Shown here piece by piece: positions 8,291-15,495 of a DNA stretch of 64,000 nucleotides; position 1 is the first letter of the stretch, and each line of letters opens with the position of its first letter. The position numbers and the translations under genes are program-made. The stretch is from JADFNB01 sp036397455. GTDB lineage: Bacteria; Gemmatimonadota; Gemmatimonadetes; Gemmatimonadales; GWC2-71-9. The notes under the pieces are model-generated. The model did no database searches. It was given only the letters and a program-made list of their open reading frames with translations, and was not told the DNA's origin. The stretch spans positions 17,720-81,719 of the forward strand of contig DASWIX010000062.1 of NCBI GenBank assembly GCA_036397455.1, in the 5' to 3' direction.

Positions 8291-9769
8291 ATGACTCGCG
8301 AAAAGCGGATGCGGACCGCGGTGGTCCCCAGTCTTGCCATCGGCACCCTGCTCGCGATCGGGTCGGCGCCGGCGGGCGCCCAGGCGCTCGACCGTAGCAA
8401 GCCGCCGGAACTGGGACCTCCGCCGACCCTCAACCTCCCGGCGATCGCCCGGCAGTCGCTGTCCAACGGCCTGCAATTCATTCATATGGCCAAGCCGGGC
8501 GTCCCACTGGTCCAGGTCAACGTGGTAGTGAAAGCGGGTTCGATACTCGATCCGCCGGACCGTCTCGGACTGGCATCGATGACGGCGGCCATGCTGGATG
8601 AGGGTGCAGGTGATCGGGATGCGCTGGCGTTCGCGGATGCGATCGAGTACCTCGGCGCGAGCATCCGCGTCAGCGGTGACCTGCATTCGACCACGATTTC
8701 GCTGCACACGCCGGTCGCAAAGCTGGACGAATCGCTCGCGTTGCTGGCTGATGTCGTACTCCGTCCGGCCTTTGCGGCGGAGGAACTCGATCGGCAGCGC
8801 CGGCAGCGGTTGACCGCACTCGTGCAATGGCGTGACGAGCCCCGGGCCCTGGCGCAGGTGATCTACGACCGAACGCTGTACGGCGACCGGCACCCCTACG
8901 GCCGCTCCAGCTTCGGGACGGCGCAGGCGCTGCAAGCGATGCGAGTGGACGACCTGCGGCGCTTTCACGAGCGGTATTTCGTTTCCAGCAACGCCGCCAT
9001 CGTGGTCGTCGGTGACATCGGTCGCGAAGACGCGATGGCCCGGACCCAGCGGGCCTTCGGTCAGTGGCGCCCGGGCGAGGTGGCCGAGCAGCGGGTGCCC
9101 GAAGCGCGGCAGGTCGCCCGACGAGAAGTGATTCTGGTGGACAAGCCCGGTGCCGCCCAATCCGAAATCCGCATCGGGCGGATCGGCGCCCCGCGCAACA
9201 CGGAGGACTACTACGCGCTGATCGTCATGAACACGATCCTCGGCGGGTCGTTCGCGTCACGGCTGAACCAGAAGCTTCGTGAGGAGAAGCAATACACCTA
9301 CGGAGCGCGGTCGTCGTTTTCGTTCCGGCCATCAGCGGGTCCGTTCACCGCCGGTGCGGGCGTTCAGACCGCCGTGACCGACAGTTCACTGGTCGAGTTC
9401 ATGCGTGAGCTCAACGGCATCATCGAGTCGGTGACCGACGAGGAGATGACCCGCGCCCGGAACTATGTGGCGCTCCGCTTCCCTCAGGGACTCGAGGCGG
9501 TATCACAGATCGCCGGCGGACTGGAGCTGTTGTACCAGTACGATCTCCCCGCCGACTACTTCAACACCTACGTGCCCACTATCCTGCGCGTCACGAAAGA
9601 CGACGTCATGCGCGTGGCGCGGGCGTACATCGATCCGGCACGCGTTGCCGTCATTGTGGTGGGCGACCGGGCCGTGATCGAGCAGGGTGTCAGAGCGTTG
9701 AACCTCGGCCCGCTGCGCATCCTTTCGGTCGAGGACGTGCTCGGGCCCGCGCCGCAGATCGGCAGCTAG
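8291..9769 (+). CDS. Secreted M16 peptidase-like protein lacking the zinc motif (partner subunit)
   Basis: 492 aa. The signal peptide ends in APAGA with predicted cleavage A30|Q31. The M16 fold is intact (KAGSILDPPDRLGLASMTAAMLDEGAG), but the positions of the HxxEH motif read M97, A100 and M101, so it cannot bind zinc there. This is the expected state of the regulatory half of heterodimeric M16 enzymes. The glycine-rich and arginine-containing loop used by these partners to shape the cavity (GGSFASRLNQKLREEKQYTYGA) is present. The gene is 13 bases after the catalytic M16 gene, with GGAGG at the junction. Its stop overlaps the stop of the convergent symporter gene in a shared CTAG. Confidence 0.92.
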   Translation: MTREKRMRTAVVPSLAIGTLLAIGSAPAGAQALDRSKPPELGPPPTLNLPAIARQSLSNGLQFIHMAKPGVPLVQVNVVVKAGSILDPPDRLGLASMTAAMLDEGAGDRDALAFADAIEYLGASIRVSGDLHSTTISLHTPVAKLDESLALLADVVLRPAFAAEELDRQRRQRLTALVQWRDEPRALAQVIYDRTLYGDRHPYGRSSFGTAQALQAMRVDDLRRFHERYFVSSNAAIVVVGDIGREDAMARTQRAFGQWRPGEVAEQRVPEARQVARREVILVDKPGAAQSEIRIGRIGAPRNTEDYYALIVMNTILGGSFASRLNQKLREEKQYTYGARSSFSFRPSAGPFTAGAGVQTAVTDSSLVEFMRELNGIIESVTDEEMTRARNYVALRFPQGLEAVSQIAGGLELLYQYDLPADYFNTYVPTILRVTKDDVMRVARAYIDPARVAVIVVGDRAVIEQGVRALNLGPLRILSVEDVLGPAPQIGS

Positions 9770-11307
9770 TCCGGTGCTGCGGTGGGAGGGCGATGCCCTC
9801 CCACCGGCGGCCGGTCCGAACCGTGTGACGCACGCATCGCGTCGAACATCGCCGTGGTGTCGTCCGGGGGGCGCGTGAATCGGCTGACGATAACCGTGGC
9901 GAAGAGCGCGGCGGCGAACGCGGGGATCAACTCGTACAGCGTGGCCTTCAGCGCAGGTGTGTAGTACCAGATCACGACCGTGGCGGTGCCGGTCACCATA
10001 CCCGCGAGCACACCGGCGCTGGTCGTTCCCCTCCAGTAGATGGCCAGCAGCGAGGTCGGGCCCAGCGCGGCGCCCAGACCTGCCCACGCGAACAGGACCA
10101 GCCAGAACACGACCTGATTCGCGATGATCCCGAATCCGAGTGCGGCTGCCACCAGGACAACGACACTCACGCGGCTCAACAGCACGAGGCGGGCCTGGGG
10201 GAGCGTCTCACCTCGATGCAGAATCTTCTCGTAGAGATCCCGCACGAGGGCGGAGGCGGCGACGAGCAGCTGGGAGTCGGCGGTAGACATGATGGCGGCA
10301 AAGATCGAGGCGACGACCACCCCAAACAGGACGGGATGCAAGTGCTGCTGCGCCAGCATGGGGTACAGGGTCTCGGTGTCGCTCCCGGGTAGCATGTCCG
10401 GGGTCGGGAAGGAGATCCTGCCGGCGAGGCCGATCATGACCGCCCCGACACCCATCACCACGTTCCAGACCGTCCCGACGGCGGCGGCGAACCGGAGCTG
10501 CGCCGGGTCGTCGATCGCCATGAAGCGCACGACGATATGCGGGTTGCCTGGCGAGCCAAGCCCAATGCCGATGAATCCGATGCCGGCACCGGCGGCGATG
10601 GCGGTGGGGTCGACAAACGTGGGATCGAACGCGCGCAACTGGCTCAGGACCGGGTCGAGCCCACCGGCGTGCAGCACCGCGATCACCGGGAGGAGTACGA
10701 GTGCGAAGATCATCACCAGTCCCTGGACCATGTCGGTCAGGCTCACGGCGAGGAATCCACCCAGTACCGTGTACACGAGAACGATGCCTGCCGTCACCAG
10801 CAGTCCGGTGGTGTGATTCAGCCCGAAACTCCCCGCGAACGCCTTGCCGCCGCCTACGAACTGCGCGGCGACATAGCCGACCATGAAGACGAGAATCACC
10901 GTGATCAGCGCGAGGCGCAGCACCGGCGATCCGCCGAACCTGGCATCGAAGAAGTCCGGCAGCGTGACGCAATCGTGCCGCTCGCTGAATCGCCGCAAGC
11001 GGGGCCCATAGGAAAGGAAGAGGAACAGCTCGACCACCGTGTATCCGGTGACGGCCCAGATGGCGCCGGCGCCACGCATGTACGCCATCCCGGTCACCCC
11101 CAGGAGCAGCCACGCGCTGCGGCCCGACACCACGGCCGACACCGCCACCACGAAACGGTGCATCCGCCGCCCACCCACGAAGAACTCGCTCACCCCGGCG
11201 GACGAAAAGCGTGTGGCGTAGACACCGATCCCGATCACGACGAGGAGATAGCCGACGAACGCGGCGACGGCATAGCCGTTGGCGGTGACGGTGACGGTTT
11301 CTTGCAT
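9766..11307 (-). CDS. Sodium:solute symporter, PutP-like
   Basis: 513 aa with about 13 hydrophobic helices, beginning MQETVTVTANGYAVAAF. Sequence features of the SSS family close to PutP (Na+/proline symporter) include FFVGGRRMHRFVVAVSAVVSGRSAWLLLG near residue 45 and GLGSPGNPHIVVRFMAIDD near 255, which parallels the PutP segment ending in PHIIVRFMA. There is also VSLTDMVQGLVMIFALVLLP. The substrate is not proven, but proline or a related amino acid fits. The neighbouring divergent gene is an ornithine cyclodeaminase/pyrroline-2-carboxylate reductase-type enzyme. The C-terminal 15 or so codons contain a perfect hairpin (9781-9805). The start at 11307 was chosen because longer starts run into the divergent gene. 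Confidence 0.87.
   Translation of the reverse strand: MQETVTVTANGYAVAAFVGYLLVVIGIGVYATRFSSAGVSEFFVGGRRMHRFVVAVSAVVSGRSAWLLLGVTGMAYMRGAGAIWAVTGYTVVELFLFLSYGPRLRRFSERHDCVTLPDFFDARFGGSPVLRLALITVILVFMVGYVAAQFVGGGKAFAGSFGLNHTTGLLVTAGIVLVYTVLGGFLAVSLTDMVQGLVMIFALVLLPVIAVLHAGGLDPVLSQLRAFDPTFVDPTAIAAGAGIGFIGIGLGSPGNPHIVVRFMAIDDPAQLRFAAAVGTVWNVVMGVGAVMIGLAGRISFPTPDMLPGSDTETLYPMLAQQHLHPVLFGVVVASIFAAIMSTADSQLLVAASALVRDLYEKILHRGETLPQARLVLLSRVSVVVLVAAALGFGIIANQVVFWLVLFAWAGLGAALGPTSLLAIYWRGTTSAGVLAGMVTGTATVVIWYYTPALKATLYELIPAFAAALFATVIVSRFTRPPDDTTAMFDAMRASHGSDRPPVGGHRPPTAAPD
9781..9805. terminator. Perfect 11-bp hairpin inside the symporter C-terminus; probable bidirectional terminator
   Basis: GGTGGGAGGGC (9781-9791) pairs perfectly with GCCCTCCCACC (9795-9805) around a GAT loop. 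It lies 12 bases after the stop of the M16 partner gene on the plus strand and inside the last codons of the convergent symporter gene. No T-tract follows, so a strictly intrinsic terminator is uncertain; its placement between convergent genes suggests termination or transcript-end protection. Confidence 0.5.
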
Positions 11308-11374
11308 CGTTGCGCGGGTTGAAGAGGGAGGGAATGTTACGCGGGTCGCCGAGCCACGCCAGCCAAAGGGGTGT

Positions 11375-12313
11375 ATGCGAACCATCACCGCCGGGGAGGT
11401 CCGCGCCGCGCTGCCCATGACGCGGGCAATCGATGTCATGCGCGAGGCGTTCACGTTGCTCGCGCGCGGCGAGGTAGAGATGCCGTTGCGGACGGCGGTG
11501 TCGCTGCCGGGCGGCGGGACGTTTCTCACGATGTCGGCCCGGGCGGGCAGCGCCTTTGGAGCCAAGCTGGTGGCCGTGCTGCCGCATAACCCCGCCCGCA
11601 GGCTTCCGGCGGTGCAGGCCATGGTGGTGATGTTCGATTCCGAGAGCGGGGCGCCGGCGGCGCTGATCGACGGCGACGCGCTCACCGCGATTCGCACCGG
11701 AGCGGTCAGCGGCCTCGCGACCGATCTCCTCGCGCGGCCGGACGCGCGTCGCGTGGCGATCCTCGGGTCCGGCCGCCAGGCGCGGACTCAGCTCGAGGCG
11801 GTGTGCGCCGTCCGGGCGGTCGATGCCGTCACGGTCTGGTCGCGCTCGGCGAGCAACGCGGGGCAATTCGCTGCGGAGATGGCCGGTGTCGGCGGCGTAC
11901 CGAGAGGCATCGCGGTGGCGCGGTCGGTCGCCGCCGCCGTGGACGGGGCCGACATCGTGTGCACCGCGACGCCGGCGGCCAGACCCATCCTGGTCGCCGG
12001 GCACGTGCGACCCGGCATGCACATCAATGCCGTGGGATCGTTCACCCGCGGGATGTGCGAGTTCGAACCGGGAATCCTGAGGGATGCCCGCGTGATCGTG
12101 GATCAGCGGGAGGCGGCCCTGGCGGAGGCGGGGGAGGTGATCGCCGCTGTGGAGGGTGGGCTCGTGCCGGCGGAGGCGCTGATCGAGTTGGGCGATCTCG
12201 TGAACGGCGCAGCTGTCGGGCGCGACCACGATCGGGCCGTCACGCTGTTCAAGTCGGTGGGGTTGGCGGTGCAGGATGTGGTGGCCGGGGCGAGCCTGTG
12301 TTCTGGGAGTTGA
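11375..12313 (+). CDS. Ornithine cyclodeaminase / mu-crystallin family NAD(P)-dependent enzyme
   Basis: 312 aa, cytoplasmic. The catalytic N-terminal domain contains the substrate-binding lysine region SAFGAKLVAVLPHNP and the DGDALTAIRTGAVSGLATDLL motif. A Rossmann domain follows with VAILGSGRQARTQ at about residue 130 and DIVCTATPAARPIL. The family includes ornithine cyclodeaminase, alanine dehydrogenase and delta1-pyrroline-2-carboxylate reductase, and the sequence alone does not decide between them. It is divergent from a PutP-like symporter (67-base gap), which favours a role in proline or hydroxyproline metabolism. An AAAGGGG sequence precedes the ATG at 11375. Confidence 0.85.
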   Translation: MRTITAGEVRAALPMTRAIDVMREAFTLLARGEVEMPLRTAVSLPGGGTFLTMSARAGSAFGAKLVAVLPHNPARRLPAVQAMVVMFDSESGAPAALIDGDALTAIRTGAVSGLATDLLARPDARRVAILGSGRQARTQLEAVCAVRAVDAVTVWSRSASNAGQFAAEMAGVGGVPRGIAVARSVAAAVDGADIVCTATPAARPILVAGHVRPGMHINAVGSFTRGMCEFEPGILRDARVIVDQREAALAEAGEVIAAVEGGLVPAEALIELGDLVNGAAVGRDHDRAVTLFKSVGLAVQDVVAGASLCSGS

Positions 12314-12471
12314 CGTCGCCGGGGCGGTTCTTGACCGTTACTTGACTCCCCAGGCGTATCGTCGGCACTGCCATGTGAATGATGCCACTCGGCCTGTGCT
12401 GGCGCCCCCTTGGACCGCACGGTATTATCGGCCGGGTGCAACCGGACCACGTCGAGGAGGGGGTGACCGGA

Positions 12472-13941
12472 ATGCACCGCTCCGCGCCTCAAGCTGGATT
12501 CATCACCGGACCTGCTCTTGTCCGGCGTGATCTCCCCGTGTCCGGAGCCCGGCCCCATCGCCTCCGGTCGCATGACGGGTTCACCCTGGTAGCAGTGCTC
12601 GTCATCGTTGCGGTGGGGTTGGTCGTCGCCGTGGTCATCTACCTCTTGTGTCTGAAACCCCACGGTCCTTCGGTCGGCTACGTGGAGATCGTGCCCACCT
12701 CCGTCGTCGCCACCCCTGAGGCCTCGCTTCGCCTTTACGCGCGTGCCCTCGACGAGAACCGCGAGGTCGTGAACGTGGGCGGGGAGGTCGCGAGTTGGCG
12801 GTCGGACCCCGTCGGGGTGGCGTTCAGCAACATCCGAGGGCTCTGGGTGGAGATGGAGCTTCCACCGGCCGCGGGCCCGATCAGCGTTTGGGCGAAGGTC
12901 AAGGGCAAGGAAAGTCCGCCTGCGTCCGTGACGGTTGTTGCGAGTGCGGCGACGCCGGGGGAGGACTGGGCGAGAGTGAAAACGGGCACCGGCGAGGTCC
13001 CCGCCGCCGTGTTGATGGACGCAGCGCACGTGGGAACGGCCTGCGTGACGGACATGGTGGTCGCGGTGACCGAAGAGGGGCCCATCGGAGACAATCTCAC
13101 GGACAGGACCCCGTGCCCGAACGAGAGCGCGGTGTTCTCGGCAAGCCAGGCCCCGGTCCTGCGGCTCGCACCGAACCAGGTTCCGTGGACAGACAATGCA
13201 GGGGACGTACTGCAGCAACCGACCGCGGCGCTCGTACAACTCTCGGTTTACGTCTGGACGGCCGTCCCGGTCGACCAGGCTTCCGAGGTTTCGAATGACG
13301 CGGACAAGGACATCGACCTGGCCAACCGGCTCTTCTCCGAGAATCGTGTCGGGATCACGATCGTGCGACAGGTGGTTACCGCGTCGCAGCTCGACGAGAC
13401 GACGGTCGACATCGCCGACCTGTATTGCAGCGACGCGGAAACGCTGTTCAATCGCGATTTCGACGGGATGAGCGTCTCGGCCGCGGTTCACGTGATCTAT
13501 GTGACTGCCATCGAAGGCGAAGACCGCGGGTTTACCTGCCTTCGCGACGACGCCGCTCGGGCTGACGGGCTCATGTTCATCGCGGTTGAGGGACGGGCGG
13601 CAACGACACTGGCCCACGAGGTCGGCCACCTGCTGTCACTCCTCCTGCCGCCGGCGTATCAGGGCCACACCAACATGCTCCATGGGTTTGACCAGCAGAA
13701 TCTGATGTGGGGACGTATCTCGTTGGACATTGCGGAGGCGCGGGACCATTTCTCGATAGGGCAAGTGTACCGGATGCACTTCGATGACAATTCGTTCCTG
13801 AACTATCGAGGCGTACGGTCCGGCGGCACACGCGGCGCGTGTCCGTGCAATCCCTACGACGATGTCGGGCCACCGGCGTGTCCGGTCCTCTCCAAGGACT
13901 TGATCCCGCGCGCCCTCGGACCGTCGAACCCATGCCCGTGA
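12472..13941 (+). CDS. Membrane-anchored putative zinc metalloprotease with a type IV pilin-like N-terminus
   Basis: 489 aa, not assignable to a named family. A basic leader is followed at 36-58 by DGFTLVAVLVIVAVGLVVAVVIYLL. This looks like a prepilin peptidase site (G36|F37-T-L) and pilin helix, except that the usual Glu at +5 is Ala. The middle of the protein (about 65-230) is beta-rich and Ig-like (VEIVPTSVVATPEASLRLYARA). Near residue 382 is HEVGHLLSLLLPP, an HExxH zinc-peptidase motif (H382, E383, H386), followed by GHTNMLHGFDQQNLMWG, which may supply the third ligand. The ATG at 12472 follows a strong GAGGAGGGGG; an earlier ATG at 12379 has no such site. It overlaps the RCC1 lipoprotein gene by 10 bases. 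Confidence 0.7.
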   Translation: MHRSAPQAGFITGPALVRRDLPVSGARPHRLRSHDGFTLVAVLVIVAVGLVVAVVIYLLCLKPHGPSVGYVEIVPTSVVATPEASLRLYARALDENREVVNVGGEVASWRSDPVGVAFSNIRGLWVEMELPPAAGPISVWAKVKGKESPPASVTVVASAATPGEDWARVKTGTGEVPAAVLMDAAHVGTACVTDMVVAVTEEGPIGDNLTDRTPCPNESAVFSASQAPVLRLAPNQVPWTDNAGDVLQQPTAALVQLSVYVWTAVPVDQASEVSNDADKDIDLANRLFSENRVGITIVRQVVTASQLDETTVDIADLYCSDAETLFNRDFDGMSVSAAVHVIYVTAIEGEDRGFTCLRDDAARADGLMFIAVEGRAATTLAHEVGHLLSLLLPPAYQGHTNMLHGFDQQNLMWGRISLDIAEARDHFSIGQVYRMHFDDNSFLNYRGVRSGGTRGACPCNPYDDVGPPACPVLSKDLIPRALGPSNPCP

Positions 13942-15491
13942 CCACCCGATTCGCAAGGGTTCGGACCGTCTGCGTCACGGCGATCGCGTTTGCCGGCGGG
14001 TGTTCGTCTCCGGTCGATCCGGTCATCACGTCGGCGTTGGAGTGCGATCATTGTCTGGCGAACGAGCGGGATACGACGGCATTGCGCAGGCTGGGTGACG
14101 ACGCGGTCGGCCCCCTGACGCACGCGTTACGGGGTCCCACGGCGGATCAACTCGAGAATCTGCGCTACCAGTTCTCGGCCCAATCTGCCCGGATCGCCGC
14201 CACCGGCTCTGATTCGGCATTGTACGTGAACCGGCTTCTGTCCAATGCGCGTGCACAGTACCAGAAGCGCGCTGCCCAGGCGCTCGCCGTGATTGCAACT
14301 CCGGGCGCGGTGGCAGCCCTGCAGCTCGCTCTGTCCGATCAGGCTTCGGGGCGGGTCGCCTACCGTGCGGACGTGCTTCCGGTCATTCATCGCGCGATCG
14401 CCGACGCGACGGGCGTCGTGACGTGGAAGCTGGTGAGTGCCGGCCTTCACCATACCTGCGGTGTCCTCGCGTCGGGCGACACGTATTGCTGGGGCCTGAA
14501 CCTGAGCGGGCAACTCGGACAATACGCGCCCGGCCCGCCCGCGTTGGCCCCGGTCCGAGTCGTAGCGGGGTACCGAGCCGATTCGGTCGAGGCCGGCCAA
14601 CTGCATACCTGTGGCATGCTCTATGGCCGCGAAGCGTTCTGCTGGGGTCTGAATTCCTCGGGCCAGCTTGGCGACGGGTCGCGCGATGACAAGCCGCGGC
14701 CGGGCCGCGTCGCCGGCACGCGCCGCTGGGTGAGTTTGAGTGCCGGTGGGCAGCACAGCTGCGGGGTCGCGGCCGCGAGCGGTGGCACGTGGTGCTGGGG
14801 CTGGAACCGTCGGGGACAGCTGGGTGATGGTACGGGCGTGGATTCCGACAGCGCGGTGCGCGTGCAGGGACCACTCGTGTTCCGTTCGGTGTCCACTGGC
14901 TCGAACCACACGTGCGCCGACAGCGTGATTGGCGGAACGGCGTTCTGTTGGGGGGACAACGGCAACGGGCAACTCGGCGACGGCAGCATCGATTCGCGGT
15001 CGGCCCCGGTATCGGTACTGGTGTCCTCTGGAGCGGCACTCACCGTGTCGGCGCTGAGTGCCGGGCAGACGCATTCGTGTGCCTTGTCTCCCAACGGCGA
15101 TGCGCTCTGCTGGGGGTCAAACGGCGCTGGGCAGCTCGGCATCGGTGCGTCCGGCGACCGCAACAGAGCCACGCTCGTGAGCGGCGGCATCACGTTCTCG
15201 GGAATCTCGGCGGGAGGGTATCACACCTGCGCAGTCACGGGGACCGGTGCGGCATACTGCTGGGGCCGCAACCAGGAGGGCCAGCTCGGCGACGGGACCA
15301 CGACCGACCGCCCAGTCCCCACCGCCGTCGTAGGTGGGCATGTCTTTGCGGTGGTGAGCGCCGGTGTGAATCACACCTGCGGCGTGACACGGATGGGGGA
15401 GGCGTTCTGCTGGGGACTCGGAGGCGGGCGTTTGGGTACGGGGAGCCCCGCGAATTCCAGCGAACCGAGGCCCGTCGCCAAACCTCAGTGA
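13932..15491 (+). CDS. RCC1-repeat (beta-propeller) lipoprotein with an alpha-helical N-terminal domain
   Basis: 519 aa. The leader ends in IAFAGGC, a plausible lipobox. Residues about 40-155 are helical and HEAT-like (LRRLGDDAVGPLTHALRG, QKRAAQALAVIATPGAVAALQLAL). Residues about 165-515 form seven RCC1-type repeats, each built on the pattern SAGxxHxC...CWGxNxxGQLGDG (for example HHTCG...YCWGLNLSGQLG). The two cysteines recur in every repeat, which would allow one disulfide per blade outside the cytoplasm. RCC1 propellers bind proteins or DNA; the extracytoplasmic partner is unknown. The ATG at 13932 overlaps the end of the metalloprotease gene by 10 bases, so the two are probably made together. 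The kinase gene follows four bases later. Confidence 0.85.
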   Translation: MPVTTRFARVRTVCVTAIAFAGGCSSPVDPVITSALECDHCLANERDTTALRRLGDDAVGPLTHALRGPTADQLENLRYQFSAQSARIAATGSDSALYVNRLLSNARAQYQKRAAQALAVIATPGAVAALQLALSDQASGRVAYRADVLPVIHRAIADATGVVTWKLVSAGLHHTCGVLASGDTYCWGLNLSGQLGQYAPGPPALAPVRVVAGYRADSVEAGQLHTCGMLYGREAFCWGLNSSGQLGDGSRDDKPRPGRVAGTRRWVSLSAGGQHSCGVAAASGGTWCWGWNRRGQLGDGTGVDSDSAVRVQGPLVFRSVSTGSNHTCADSVIGGTAFCWGDNGNGQLGDGSIDSRSAPVSVLVSSGAALTVSALSAGQTHSCALSPNGDALCWGSNGAGQLGIGASGDRNRATLVSGGITFSGISAGGYHTCAVTGTGAAYCWGRNQEGQLGDGTTTDRPVPTAVVGGHVFAVVSAGVNHTCGVTRMGEAFCWGLGGGRLGTGSPANSSEPRPVAKPQ

Positions 15492-15495
15492 TGCC

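Noticed and set aside
10208..12229. 673-codon minus-strand frame across the symporter and the cyclodeaminase gene
   Set aside because: Shadow frame covering two divergent genes with clear domains; no fold or motif of its own.
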